Assembly: GCA_016706225.1 (NCBI GenBank)
Contig: JADJKB010000010.1
Coordinates: forward strand, 186,001-250,000
Source: Myxococcales bacterium
GTDB taxonomy: Bacteria > Myxococcota_A > Polyangia > Polyangiales > Polyangiaceae
Direction: 5' to 3'
Length of the DNA: 64,000 nucleotides
Below the pieces are notes generated by a model that saw only the letters and a program-made list of their open reading frames with translations, searched no databases and was not told the DNA's origin. Shown one piece after another: positions 17,351 through 26,541 of the stretch. The position numbers and the translations under genes are program-made. Within the stretch, counting starts at the first letter, position 1. The number at the start of each line of letters is the position of its first letter.

Positions 17351-17599
17351 GTGGCGGCAGCCAGGAGATAGCAGAGTCGGCCGGCCGTGGAGTCCCTTGG
17401 AGGGCGGGCTGCCGGGCCGTTCCGCGTGCTGCCACGGAAATGCTGGCCCCGGACTCCGAGCCATTTCCTAGCAACGCTTGGTTATTACAGAGTTTTTGGC
17501 GTCTGCTAAATCTGCGTTGCCCGCGCCAACGACCGAGCCTAGCCTCCTCCGCTGTCCATCGGCCCAACCGGCGCGGCGGAACTTACTCGGGAGGCATTC

Positions 17600-20026
17600 A
17601 TGAAACGCTCGACTCGAAAATTGGTTTCCTACTCGGCGCTCGCGCTCGGCATGTCGGTGATGGCGTGTGGTGGTGACGACGGCACGAGCAGCTCCGGCGG
17701 CGGAGGCTCCGGCGCGGTCGGAGCAACCGGCGGCAAGGGCGGTACTGGCGGCACGGGCGTCGGCGGCGTGGGCAACACCGGCGGCGGCGGCACCGGCAAC
17801 ACCGGCGGCGGCGGCACCGGCAACACCGGCGGCGGCGGCACCGGCGGCATTGCGGGCGGCGGCGGCGTGGCGGGCGGAACCGGCGGCGGCGGAACCGGCG
17901 GCAGCACGGGCACGGACGCCGACGGCGACGGCTACGACTCGACGAAGGACTGCGACGACAACAACAAGGACATCAATCCAGGCGCGACCGAGGTCTGCAA
18001 CGGCGTCGACGACAACTGCGACACGCAGATCGACGAAGGCGTGACCAGCACGTTCTACGTGGACGCTGACAGCGACGCCTACGGCCTCGACAATGCGGCG
18101 ACCAACAAGTCCGGCTGCGCCGCACCGACGGGTTACACCGCCACCAAGGGCGACTGTGACGACGCGGACGGCGCCGTTTACCCGGGCAACACCGAGGTCT
18201 GCGACGGCAAGGACAACGACTGCGCCAACGGCGTCGACGACGGCGTCACCAAGAACGACTACTACAACGACACGGACGGTGACGGGTATGGCGCGGGAAC
18301 CGCAACCAAAGCCTGCACGCCTCCGGCGTCGACCTGGGTCACCCAGGGTGGCGACTGCAACGACGCCGACAAGGCCATTTTCCCCGGCAACACGGAGATC
18401 TGCGACGGCAAGGACAACGACTGCAACGCCGCCACCCCCGACCCCGGCACCCAGACCTGGTACCAGGACTCCGATGGCGACAGCTTCGGCTCGAGCACTG
18501 TAACCAAGAGCGCGTGCGCGCAGCCGACCGGCTACATCGCCGTCGGTGGTGACTGCAACGACGCCGACAAGACCATCAATCCGAACGCGATTGAGCTGTG
18601 CGACGGCAAGGACAACAACTGCATCAATGGCATCGACGAAGGTCCCACCGCGACCTGGCCGGACAAGGACGGCGACGGGTTCGGTGATGTGGCTGGCACG
18701 GTCTCGTACTTGTGCGCGATACCGGCTGGGCGCGCGGGCAACAACACGGACTGCGACGACACCAACAAGGCCATCAACCCGAACGCAACCGAGATCCCGG
18801 GCAATAAGATCGACGAGAACTGCGACGGCAAGGACACCGCCGCCGGCACACAGTGCGGTGTGGACGGTTACGGCGCTTCTGTCCTGCCGTACACGCTGAA
18901 CCAGACGCTCACGAACACCGAGAACACCGCGGGCAACCCGGCTGGTGCCACCTACTTCTGGGACGACACCGAGGTCTCGACCGCAGCGGGCCAGACCATG
19001 ACGATGATGTACGGGCGCCGCGGCAGCTCGACGATCCAGCCGCGCTTCTACACCCGGCCGAACAGCTGCACGACGGGCACGATTACTACGTACCCGTACA
19101 ACGAGGGCAACAACCACGGGAATTACAAGGCCCGCCGGGTGATCTCGCCGACCGCTGCCGGGTACTACTACAACATCCTCACCACTGACGTCGCAGGCCA
19201 GACTGGCGACTACGTCTTCAACGCCTACCCGGGCGACCTAGGCGGAAGTTGCGGTACCTCCACGTACACCGTGTGGCCGCTCGGCTGGCACATGGGCGCG
19301 ACCGTATCGGCCGGAGAGACCTGGGCAGCGGGCACTTCCCCGGCGCCCACCGGCTTCCAGGGCGAGGACGTCGAGTTCTGGGGCGTGACTGGCACTCAGT
19401 ACACCATCCTCCAGGGCGCAACGCCGTTCGCTGACCGGGTGTACGTGTCGAAGGCCGGCGCTTGCGCCACCTCCCTCGGCGTCTCGGCAGCGAGCTCCGG
19501 CGTGGTCAACGGCGGCGCACGGCTGAAGTACACCCCCACTTCCACGGGCATCTACACGGCCTGGGGAACTGCGACGACAGCAGGACAGGTCGGGGCGATC
19601 TCGATGAACGTCGTGCCGGGCAACGTCGGCGGCACATGTCTGTCGGGCGCCGGCCCGCAGGGTGGAACGGGCGACGACCTGGCCATCTATCCGTTCAACG
19701 GGACGTTCAACGAGTCTCTGGCCATCGGCGACCGTGCGGGTGACTTCGCCCAGCGTTTCACCGACGACTTCGAGACCTGGATGGAGGCGGGTGACCACGT
19801 GGTCGTCACCGTGACCCGAACCGGGGCATCGACGTTCACGCCGTACGCGGCGCTCACATCGAGCTCCGCATGCCTCACTCAGCTAGCCTATTCGCCGCAG
19901 GGCAGCGGCGCGGTCGCAACGGTCACCTACACCGCGACGGCAGCGGGTATGTACACACTGCTCGTCTCGTCGAGGCAGACCAACGCCTCGTTCCCGTACA
20001 CCGTCAACATGGTGCTCACTCCCTGA
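17600..20026 (+). CDS. Lipoprotein with MopE-type metal-binding repeats
   Basis: Secreted lipoprotein of 808 residues. Lipobox MSVMAC places the lipid Cys at residue 23, followed by a Gly-rich spacer to about residue 104. Residues about 105-410 hold five repeats of the pattern DxDGDGY...DCDD...PGxTEVCxGxDNDC, matching the copper-binding MopE / putative metal-binding motif family; the Asp-rich loops and paired Cys suggest Ca2+ or Cu binding. The C-terminal half is three tandem domains of 110-165 residues, each starting with a Cys after a GDLGG or GNVGG-like end and resembling beta-sandwich pre-peptidase C-terminal type folds. RBS GGGAGG is 5 bp upstream of the ATG. Likely displayed on the cell surface; substrate unknown. 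Confidence 0.88.
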   Translation: MKRSTRKLVSYSALALGMSVMACGGDDGTSSSGGGGSGAVGATGGKGGTGGTGVGGVGNTGGGGTGNTGGGGTGNTGGGGTGGIAGGGGVAGGTGGGGTGGSTGTDADGDGYDSTKDCDDNNKDINPGATEVCNGVDDNCDTQIDEGVTSTFYVDADSDAYGLDNAATNKSGCAAPTGYTATKGDCDDADGAVYPGNTEVCDGKDNDCANGVDDGVTKNDYYNDTDGDGYGAGTATKACTPPASTWVTQGGDCNDADKAIFPGNTEICDGKDNDCNAATPDPGTQTWYQDSDGDSFGSSTVTKSACAQPTGYIAVGGDCNDADKTINPNAIELCDGKDNNCINGIDEGPTATWPDKDGDGFGDVAGTVSYLCAIPAGRAGNNTDCDDTNKAINPNATEIPGNKIDENCDGKDTAAGTQCGVDGYGASVLPYTLNQTLTNTENTAGNPAGATYFWDDTEVSTAAGQTMTMMYGRRGSSTIQPRFYTRPNSCTTGTITTYPYNEGNNHGNYKARRVISPTAAGYYYNILTTDVAGQTGDYVFNAYPGDLGGSCGTSTYTVWPLGWHMGATVSAGETWAAGTSPAPTGFQGEDVEFWGVTGTQYTILQGATPFADRVYVSKAGACATSLGVSAASSGVVNGGARLKYTPTSTGIYTAWGTATTAGQVGAISMNVVPGNVGGTCLSGAGPQGGTGDDLAIYPFNGTFNESLAIGDRAGDFAQRFTDDFETWMEAGDHVVVTVTRTGASTFTPYAALTSSSACLTQLAYSPQGSGAVATVTYTATAAGMYTLLVSSRQTNASFPYTVNMVLTP
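17771..17842 (+). repeat. Three perfect 24-bp tandem repeats in a Gly-rich spacer
   Basis: Three identical 24-bp units encode the octapeptide GNTGGGGT in the spacer of the MopE-type lipoprotein. The unit is a multiple of three, so copy-number change would alter spacer length without breaking the frame. Confidence 0.9.
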
Positions 20027-20047
20027 TCTGAGCTAGCGCCGAGCCTT

Positions 20048-20088
20048 CGAGGCCGTTCGGCAGCTTGCCGGGCGGCCTCGATGCTTTT
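20048..20088 (+). terminator. Intrinsic terminator after the MopE-type gene
   Basis: An 8-bp stem (CGAGGCCG paired with CGGCCTCG) encloses a 17-base loop that can itself pair, followed by ATGCTTTT. It lies 22 bp after the stop codon at 20026, in the right place to end that transcript before the tRNA gene. Confidence 0.65.
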
Positions 20089-20137
20089 GTGCGCTCGAAG
20101 CTGTGGCCGAACGCCGCGGTTCGAGGTAGACAGTGCG

Positions 20138-20155
20138 CCCCGACTGCGGTCGGGG
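20138..20155 (+). other. Perfect 7-bp hairpin abutting the tRNA-Lys gene
   Basis: CCCCGAC-TGCG-GTCGGGG forms a 7-bp stem with a 4-base loop ending three bases before the tRNA 5' end. It could be part of the precursor leader recognised during 5' processing, or a terminator or attenuator; no T-run follows, which argues against a classical terminator. Confidence 0.45.
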
Positions 20156-20158
20156 TTC

Positions 20159-20233
20159 GGGTCGATAGCTCAGCCTGGTTAGAGCTGCGGATTTTTAATC
20201 CGTCGGTCCAGGGTTCGAATCCCTGTCGACCCA
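20159..20233 (+). tRNA. tRNA-Lys (anticodon UUU)
   Basis: The 75-base sequence folds as a standard cloverleaf: acceptor stem GGGTCGA/TCGACCC, D stem GCTC/GAGC, anticodon stem GCGGA/TCCGT with loop TTTTTAA (anticodon TTT), and T stem CAGGG/CCCTG with loop TTCGAAT. The discriminator base is A. The 3' CCA is not encoded, so it must be added after transcription. Confidence 0.97.
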
Positions 20234-20250
20234 CTGTTCGGACGACAGAG

Positions 20251-20475
20251 TCAGGGACGTGCGCTCGGCTCCGCCGGGCGTCGCTCGGGGGCTCCGCTCT
20301 GACCGGCACCGTAGTAGGCGCCGCTCGAGTCCGAGCCGCTGCCTTGGCTCTGGGTCTGGGAGTACTCGTCCTGGTCCGAGTACTCCGGGGACGGGCTCTG
20401 GGCCGCTCGATGACCTGAGCCACAGCCGACTCCGGCCAGAGCAACCAGGGTGAAGAGCGCGAGAGTGAGCTTCAT
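20251..20475 (-). CDS. Small Ser/Gln-rich lipoprotein, unknown function
   Basis: A 74-residue protein starting at ATG 20475 with a signal sequence (MKLTLALFTLVALAGVGC) whose lipobox is slightly atypical (GVGC). The mature part is polar, rich in Ser, Gln and Tyr and probably disordered. No family recognised. It runs toward tRNA-Lys, ending 17 bp from its 3' end. A longer frame upstream exists, but the signal peptide fixes the start. Confidence 0.6.
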   Translation of the reverse strand: MKLTLALFTLVALAGVGCGSGHRAAQSPSPEYSDQDEYSQTQSQGSGSDSSGAYYGAGQSGAPERRPAEPSARP

Positions 20476-20586
20476 GCCGATGCACCGGAGCAAGACTCTG
20501 GCCAACCCGTGGCCGCGGTTTCTTTCGGTAATCGGCAGGGCTGTGCCCAACCGTTCGCGGGCGCGGGATTCACAGGTCAGTCGGAG

Positions 20587-21279
20587 TCAAGCGCACTCGG
20601 TCGCACACTTCGATGTCTGGCAGGTGCCAATGGCGTTGAAGTAGGTCGCGGCGCCGGAGGTCGCGCAGCCCGAACAGTTGGTCGAGATGCAGGTATTCAG
20701 GTCACTCGCGTTGGCGCAGTCGTACGTGATGATGCACTCGAAGAGCCCCGAGCACTCCTTGTTGTTGAAACAAGCGTTCGTCTCCGTGCAGCACTTGCTG
20801 ATGAGGCACTGGCCACACGTGGTGGTGTCGTCCCAGACCTGATTGCAAGGCAGGCCTTGGCTCGTCGAGGTGCACGCAGATGCGCCACCCCCGCCACTCG
20901 GGCCGCCACCAAAGCCGCCCCCACCGCTCGGGCCGCCGCCAAAGCCACCTCCGCCGCTGGGACCGCCCCCGGAGCCACCGCCACTCGGGCCGCCGCCTCC
21001 ACCAGCGGGACCGCCCCCGAAGCCGCCGCCGCTCGGGCCGCCGCCGACGCCCCCGCCACTCGGGCCCCCGCCGCCGCTCGGACCGCCCCCGCCGCCGTTC
21101 GGGCCGCCGCCGACCCCGGCTTCCGGGCTCACGCAGTAGCCGTTGTCACAGACCAGCCCCGTGGGACACAGCCCGGCGTCGTCGCAGGGAGCGTAGCCGC
21201 CTCCGCCGCCGCTCGAGCTGCACGCCACGACCAGGCCAGAACCAAACAGGGCGAACGCCGACCAATGAGCGAGCTTCAT
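20587..21279 (-). CDS. Lipoprotein with Gly-Pro-rich spacer and Cys-rich C-terminal domain
   Basis: A 230-residue lipoprotein with GGAGG before the ATG and a lipobox ending VVACSSSGGGGG. A short Cys cluster (CDDAGLCPTGLVCDNGYC, about residues 32-50) is followed by a GGGPSGGG repeat spacer to about residue 132, then a domain with about a dozen Cys (CGQCLISKCC, CFNNKECSGLFEC, CISTNCSGC). The Cys spacing suggests a disulfide-bonded secreted module common in myxobacterial lipoproteins. Function unknown. The spacer DNA (20880-21120) is low-complexity and creates long spurious frames on the other strand. Confidence 0.82.
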   Translation of the reverse strand: MKLAHWSAFALFGSGLVVACSSSGGGGGYAPCDDAGLCPTGLVCDNGYCVSPEAGVGGGPNGGGGGPSGGGGPSGGGVGGGPSGGGFGGGPAGGGGGPSGGGSGGGPSGGGGFGGGPSGGGGFGGGPSGGGGASACTSTSQGLPCNQVWDDTTTCGQCLISKCCTETNACFNNKECSGLFECIITYDCANASDLNTCISTNCSGCATSGAATYFNAIGTCQTSKCATECA

Positions 21280-21360
21280 GAGAACCTCCGAAAGACAAGC
21301 CGCGGCAAGACTAGCTCGGTCAGAGCGGCTGGCAAGAGCGCCGAAGCGCCAGGAGCGGCC

Positions 21361-22620
21361 TCAGCCCTGAGGCCGCAGCTTCCCGAGGACCGTCCCGACC
21401 TCTCTCTTGAGCTCGTTTTCCTTCTCGCTTCCGAGGGCCGTTCCGGCGCTGAACAGCGCGAAGCTGACGTACTCGTGGAGCATCTGCTTGAGCATGTTCT
21501 CGGGGTCGGACCCGGACGCGACCAGGACCGAGTTCTCCGCCACGGCCTTCGGCTCGAGCACGCCTTCCTGATCCGGACCGGCCCCTCGGAACAAGATGTC
21601 GTAGACCCCCGCGCCGACCGCGAAGGAGGCGAGGCTCTCCCGCAGCGCCGCGCCCTTGCCGGCGCGGTCCGCGGAGCGGTGGATGACGAGCAAGGCACTG
21701 TTGGCCGCGGAGACCAGGCCGGCGGGCCCACCCTCCGCGCGCGGCGGGTGCATCACGACGTGTTTGCTCTGCACGAGCGAGTAGACCTGCTTGGCGGTGA
21801 CGAACTCACCCTTGCCGGTCTTGCGGCCGATCTCCTCGACGCTGCGCCGGCCGTCGACCGCGGCCAGCGTGTCCTTCAGTTCCTCGTTCGGCGGCGTTGG
21901 GTTGTCGAGCTTCACCGGTACGTAGTCCGTAGTGGGGATCTTCTGCTTGAAATAGTTCATCTCGTCGATGCGGGTCACCGCATCCATGAGCAGCGCGCCG
22001 GCGCTCACCATGTGCTGGGACATCAGCCTCGAGGCGTCGAACCCATCCAGGAAAAAGAAGGTGCCGTCGCCCACCGTCAAGGTCGCGAACACGACCTCTT
22101 CGATCTGTTTCCCCATGTAGGTGTACAGCTTTTCGCTGCTGACGAGGCCCGCCTGCGAGGCGGCCTCGCCGAAGCGGGCGCCCTCGTTCATGCGCGCGAC
22201 AATCGTCGCACGCTGTTCAGCGGTGATCGCCCCGAAGCGGTAGAGCACACTGCCGAGGCGCTCTTCATCGCAGGTCGTCTGCACTCCGACGATGTTGCCT
22301 TGCTCGAAGAACATGGAGCGGGTGTATTCGGTGTCGAGCACGACGAGCTCCCCGCGCCAGTTCGCCTGCGCGACCATGGCCAGCACATCGGTTACGTCAC
22401 CGGAGGCCGTGATCTCACCGGCCAAACGCACGATGGCGCCGTCTTCGCCATCCCGTTTTCCGTCCTCCCCCGTGAGCCGCATGAGCACCACGTGGCGCGG
22501 CGACGGGAGCAGTCGGAATGCCCCCTCGCGCGCACGCATGCGCTGGCTGGCGGTGACGCCGATGGGGTGCGCCGTGCCGGAGGCATCGATGCGCACGAGC
22601 TCGGACCGGGCGTCCTTCAT
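21361..22620 (-). CDS. DUF4388 (PATAN-like) domain protein
   Basis: Cytoplasmic protein of about 419 residues. Residues about 45-140 match the DUF4388/PATAN pattern (LAGEITASGDVTDVLAMVAQ, GELVVLDTEYTRSMFFEQGNIVG), a module found in delta-proteobacterial regulators. The middle has winged-helix-like repeats (LGSVLYRFGAITAEQ, ERATIVARMNEGARFGEAA-like). Such proteins are linked to two-component and gliding regulation in myxobacteria; a specific role cannot be read here. ATG 22620 is preferred over the TTG at 22629. It lies 140 bp downstream of dnaE on the same strand. Confidence 0.78.
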   Translation of the reverse strand: MKDARSELVRIDASGTAHPIGVTASQRMRAREGAFRLLPSPRHVVLMRLTGEDGKRDGEDGAIVRLAGEITASGDVTDVLAMVAQANWRGELVVLDTEYTRSMFFEQGNIVGVQTTCDEERLGSVLYRFGAITAEQRATIVARMNEGARFGEAASQAGLVSSEKLYTYMGKQIEEVVFATLTVGDGTFFFLDGFDASRLMSQHMVSAGALLMDAVTRIDEMNYFKQKIPTTDYVPVKLDNPTPPNEELKDTLAAVDGRRSVEEIGRKTGKGEFVTAKQVYSLVQSKHVVMHPPRAEGGPAGLVSAANSALLVIHRSADRAGKGAALRESLASFAVGAGVYDILFRGAGPDQEGVLEPKAVAENSVLVASGSDPENMLKQMLHEYVSFALFSAGTALGSEKENELKREVGTVLGKLRPQG

Positions 22621-22759
22621 GGAAGCCAAAGGATACCAGCTCCCCCAGCACGATTGACAGAAAGGCGCTCAGCCTCCCCCAGGCCTTCCCTGCTGCCTCG
22701 GCGTAGCGCCCAGAGAGCCACCGGCCCGGGCGGCGCGGATTGCGCCCCCCGAAGCGCGC

Positions 22760-25700
22760 TCAGCGCAGCTCGGCGACGGTGGTGCCAAACATGCGCTCGA
22801 GCCCCGACAGGACCAGATCACTCGGAGTGACCCGCGTGCCGTCCAGGGCCATCACCGCCTCGGCGCCGCCCGGCAGCTCGAGCACGAGCTCGACCGGACA
22901 GGGCCCTGGCGAGTCGCGCAGAAGATCACGGAGTGCCTCGAGCTGGCTCTTGGCCGTGCGCTCCGCGCTCAGCCGAATCGACAGTGAGCGCGTCGCCTTG
23001 AGCACCGCGTCGGACAGGGGCTCCGCCGAGTCGACCAGGAGTGTTGGCTCTTTTTCCTCGTCCGATGCCTCGTCGGTCATTGGAAAGCTCACCTTGCCCG
23101 TGACCAGGACCGCCTCGCCGGCGGTGAGGATCGGCGCGTAGGTGTCGATGCGATCCCCGCGCAGCTTGGCCTTCACCCGGCCGAACATGTCCTCAATCTC
23201 GAAGAACGCCGCCTTGCCGCCCGAGCCGCCCTTGAAGATCTTCTCCTGCCAGCCCTCGACCATGCCGGCCACGGACACCATGGTCCAAGGGGCCTCCGCT
23301 GCGACCTTCACGCTGGAGATGGCGCCGAGCCGCGAGAGTTTGTTGCCGTAGCGCAAGAGCGGGTGGCCGGAGACGTAACACCCGAGCGCGGCCTTCTCGC
23401 GACGCAAGAGCTCGAGTCGATCCCACTCGATCACCGTCGGGTACTCGTCGGTCGCCGTCTGCGCCTGGCCATCCCCGCCCTTGCTGCTGGCCGCGTCGAA
23501 CATGCCGAACAGGGTGGTCTGGCCCCGCTCGCGGTCACGGCTCGAGCTGCGGGAGCGCTCGAGGACGCGGTCGATGGCAGCGTAGGCACGACCGCGGGTG
23601 ACACCAATGGGTCCGAGTGCGCTGTCGAACGCGCCACATTGCACCAGCGACTCGAGCACGCCTTTGTTGAGACGTTTTGCGTCGACGCGTGCCGCAAAAT
23701 CGAACAGATCGACGAACGGACCCCCGGCATTCCTGGCCTCGAACACGGTCTCGAGCGCGGCCTCGCCGACGCCGCGCACGGCCCCGAGTCCAAAGCGGAT
23801 CTGCGGACCGTAGCGATCTCGAAGCTTGCCCGGTCCCCGGGCGGGGCCGCGCCCTTCCGGGTGCTGATACACGACGGTGAAGTCGAGCGCGCTGGCGTTG
23901 ATGTCGGGCGGCAGCACGCTCACACCCCAGGCTCGCGCCTCGGCGATGGTGCGCACGACCTTGTCGATCTTGTCCTTGTCGGCGGTCAAGAGCGCGGCGA
24001 AGAACTCCGTCGGATAGTGCGCCTTGAGATACGCCGTCTGATAGGTGACCAGGGCGTAGGCCGCCGAGTGGCTCTTGTTGAAGCCATACGACGCAAACCC
24101 CTCGACCTCGCGGAAGATCGCCAGCGCCTGCTCGTCGCTCACGCCGTTCTTCTTGGCTCCCTCCAGGAACGCCTGCTCCTGTTTGGCCATCTCTTCGGCC
24201 TTCTTCTTGCCCATCGCCCGCCGCAAGAGATCGGCGGCTCCGAGCGAATACCCGGCCAGGCGCTGGGCGATCTGCATGACCTGCTCTTGATAGACGGGCA
24301 CGCCGTAGGTGGGCGCGAGCACCTCGTCGACCAGCACGTGAAGTTTGCGGATGGGTTTGCGTCCGTGTTTGCCGCCGATGAAGTCGTCGATCATCCCGGT
24401 ACCGAGCGGTCCCGGGCGATACAAGGCGACGGCCGCGATGATGTCTTCGAAACAATCCGGCTTGAGCGGCCGCAAGATCTGGTTCTGCATGCCGCTCGAC
24501 TCGAGCTGGAACACTCCCGTGGTGTCTCCGCTCGAGACCAGCTGATAGGTCTCACGGTCGTCGAGTGGAACCAGCCCGAGCGACAGCGGGTTGCCCGCGC
24601 GGTCGGGCCGCGCGTTGACCAGGCGCTCGGCGATGGCGATCACCGTCAGCGTCTTCAGCCCCAGAAAATCGAACTTTACCAGCCCCGCCGCCTCGACGTC
24701 GTCCTTGTCGTACTGGGTGACGATGCTCGAATCGCTGAGAAAACACGGCACGTGATCCTCGAGCGGCCCGTCGCTGATCACGACACCGGCAGCGTGCATG
24801 CCGGCGTGGCGCGTCAACCCTTCGAGCTTCTTGCCCTGGGTCAACAGCTCCAAAATCTGGGGATCGCCCTCGGCCATCTGCCGGAGCTTCGGCTCCATTT
24901 CCAGCGCCTGCTCGATGGTCGCCGTCTTGCCCTGCCCTAGATCCGGCACCAGGCTCGCGATGCGCTGCGCGTCCTGCGCCGGGATGCCCATGGCGCGGGC
25001 AACGTCCTTGATCACACTGCGCGCCTTCAGGTTCTGATAGGTCGCGATCTGACCCACGCTCGCCTTGCCATACTTCTCCGCGACGTAGGCGATGACCTCG
25101 TCGCGGCGCGCCATGCAGAAGTCGACGTCGAAGTCCGGCATGCTGACGCGCTCGGGGTTCAAGAAGCGCTCGAACAGCAGGTTGTACGGGATGGGATCGA
25201 TCTCGGTGATGCCGAGCGCGTACGCCACGATGGAACCGGCGCCCGAGCCGCGCCCCGGCCCCACCGGGATGCCTCGCGCCTTGGCCTCGCGGATGAAGTC
25301 CCAGACGATCAGGAAGTAGCCGGGATACTTCATGCTCGTGATCACCTCGAGCTCGAGCTCGAGGCGTTCGCGATACGAGGCCTCCACGATGCTGCGGCCC
25401 GCGCCGCGAAATTGCGCGAAGCGCGCCTCGAGACCCTCGCGGGACACGTGCCGGAAATAGCCGTCGAGATCGAACCCCTCGGGCACGGGGAACTTCGGCA
25501 GCATCGCCTCGCCGAGCTTGAGCGAGACGTCACCGCACATCTCCGCGATGCGCACGCTGTTGGAGATCGCCTGCGGCAGCTCGCGGAACGTCTCCGCCAT
25601 TTCCTCGGCGCTCTTGAGGTACATCTCGAAGCTGCCGTGGTGACCGGCCCGCTCCTGGGCGACGACGCGGTTCTGGCGAATGCAGTCCAGGTAGAGCTGG

Positions 25701-26335
25701 GCCTCGCCGTCTGCCTTCTCCAGAAAATGCACGTCGTTGCTGGCCACGACGGGCAAGTCGAGCGCGGAGGCGGCCTCGACCAGCACCCGATTGACGACGC
25801 GCTGCTCCGGAAACCCGTGATCCTGCAGCTCGACAAAACACATCCCGGGCTCGAATGCGTCGCGGAGCTCGAGCAGGACCTTCTCTCCGTGTTCCGGGCC
25901 TTGCTCGAGCACACGCTGCGCCGCCACACCGCCGAGGCAGCCCGAGAGACCGATCAGCCCCTTCGACAGCCCGGCCACATCCGGCAGCGCGACGCTCGGT
26001 GCCCAATCCGACGCAGACGCGACGTGGGAGCGAGAGACGAGCCGAACCAGATTCGCGTACCCCTCGTTGTTGCGAGCCAGCACGACCAGGTGGTCGACGA
26101 CCCCCTTGCCGTCGGGGCGCACGACGTTGAGCTCGGCACCCAGGATGGGGAGGATGCCCGCGGCGCGACACTTCGTGTAGTGGCGGATGGCCCCGAACAT
26201 GTTGGCGTGATCGGTGAGGGCCACCGCGGACATGCCCAGCGCAGCGCTCTGTTTGACCAGCCCGTCGACCTTCACGGTGCTGACCAGGAAGGAGAACTGG
26301 GTGTGGACGTGCAGGTGGACGAACTCGGCCGGCAT
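22760..26335 (-). CDS. dnaE: DNA polymerase III alpha subunit
   Basis: Replicative polymerase catalytic subunit, 1191 residues, normal for DnaE1. The PHP domain opens with HLHVHTQFS and TDHANMFG (residues 7-45). The catalytic core has GPGRGSGAGSIVAYALGI and MPDFDVDF (about 350-395, two of the catalytic Asp), TRHAGMHAAGVVIS, and FNKSHSAAYA with YQTAYLKAHYP. A helix-hairpin-helix region with RFGLGAVRGVGE, the clamp-binding motif QTTLF, an OB domain (WTMVSVAGMVEG) and the C-terminal tau-binding part follow. No frame break. It is divergent from the lipoprotein at 26542, with a shared promoter gap of about 200 bp. Confidence 0.97.
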   Translation of the reverse strand: MPAEFVHLHVHTQFSFLVSTVKVDGLVKQSAALGMSAVALTDHANMFGAIRHYTKCRAAGILPILGAELNVVRPDGKGVVDHLVVLARNNEGYANLVRLVSRSHVASASDWAPSVALPDVAGLSKGLIGLSGCLGGVAAQRVLEQGPEHGEKVLLELRDAFEPGMCFVELQDHGFPEQRVVNRVLVEAASALDLPVVASNDVHFLEKADGEAQLYLDCIRQNRVVAQERAGHHGSFEMYLKSAEEMAETFRELPQAISNSVRIAEMCGDVSLKLGEAMLPKFPVPEGFDLDGYFRHVSREGLEARFAQFRGAGRSIVEASYRERLELELEVITSMKYPGYFLIVWDFIREAKARGIPVGPGRGSGAGSIVAYALGITEIDPIPYNLLFERFLNPERVSMPDFDVDFCMARRDEVIAYVAEKYGKASVGQIATYQNLKARSVIKDVARAMGIPAQDAQRIASLVPDLGQGKTATIEQALEMEPKLRQMAEGDPQILELLTQGKKLEGLTRHAGMHAAGVVISDGPLEDHVPCFLSDSSIVTQYDKDDVEAAGLVKFDFLGLKTLTVIAIAERLVNARPDRAGNPLSLGLVPLDDRETYQLVSSGDTTGVFQLESSGMQNQILRPLKPDCFEDIIAAVALYRPGPLGTGMIDDFIGGKHGRKPIRKLHVLVDEVLAPTYGVPVYQEQVMQIAQRLAGYSLGAADLLRRAMGKKKAEEMAKQEQAFLEGAKKNGVSDEQALAIFREVEGFASYGFNKSHSAAYALVTYQTAYLKAHYPTEFFAALLTADKDKIDKVVRTIAEARAWGVSVLPPDINASALDFTVVYQHPEGRGPARGPGKLRDRYGPQIRFGLGAVRGVGEAALETVFEARNAGGPFVDLFDFAARVDAKRLNKGVLESLVQCGAFDSALGPIGVTRGRAYAAIDRVLERSRSSSRDRERGQTTLFGMFDAASSKGGDGQAQTATDEYPTVIEWDRLELLRREKAALGCYVSGHPLLRYGNKLSRLGAISSVKVAAEAPWTMVSVAGMVEGWQEKIFKGGSGGKAAFFEIEDMFGRVKAKLRGDRIDTYAPILTAGEAVLVTGKVSFPMTDEASDEEKEPTLLVDSAEPLSDAVLKATRSLSIRLSAERTAKSQLEALRDLLRDSPGPCPVELVLELPGGAEAVMALDGTRVTPSDLVLSGLERMFGTTVAELR

Positions 26336-26541
26336 GCTCGGAGAGATGGCTTACCACCGCCCGGCCGCAGGCGGGCCGGGCTCGTTCGCCTACACGCGCC
26401 CACACGAGTTTGCCCCTTCGCATGGCTTGCATCGGGAGGCTTTCTCGCTAGGATGCCCCGGGCTGAGGGTGCCGCTCCACCCGCGTTGGTCAGCTAGCCG
26501 ACCACGGGGAGCACACCTGAAGAACCAGGAGGAACCACCGC

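Noticed and set aside
17755..17910. GGCGGC-rich run considered as a non-coding repeat
   Set aside because: It lies in frame within a lipoprotein spacer and codes Gly/Thr/Asn repeats.
20843..21281. Plus-strand Pro-rich frames opposite the Gly-rich lipoprotein
   Set aside because: Antisense of GGGPSGGG coding; the minus-strand gene has a signal peptide, RBS and Cys domain.
23363..24940. Long plus-strand frame of 525 codons opposite dnaE
   Set aside because: It is antisense to the dnaE motifs, has no start signal and its translation is Arg/Leu/Gly-rich without family features.
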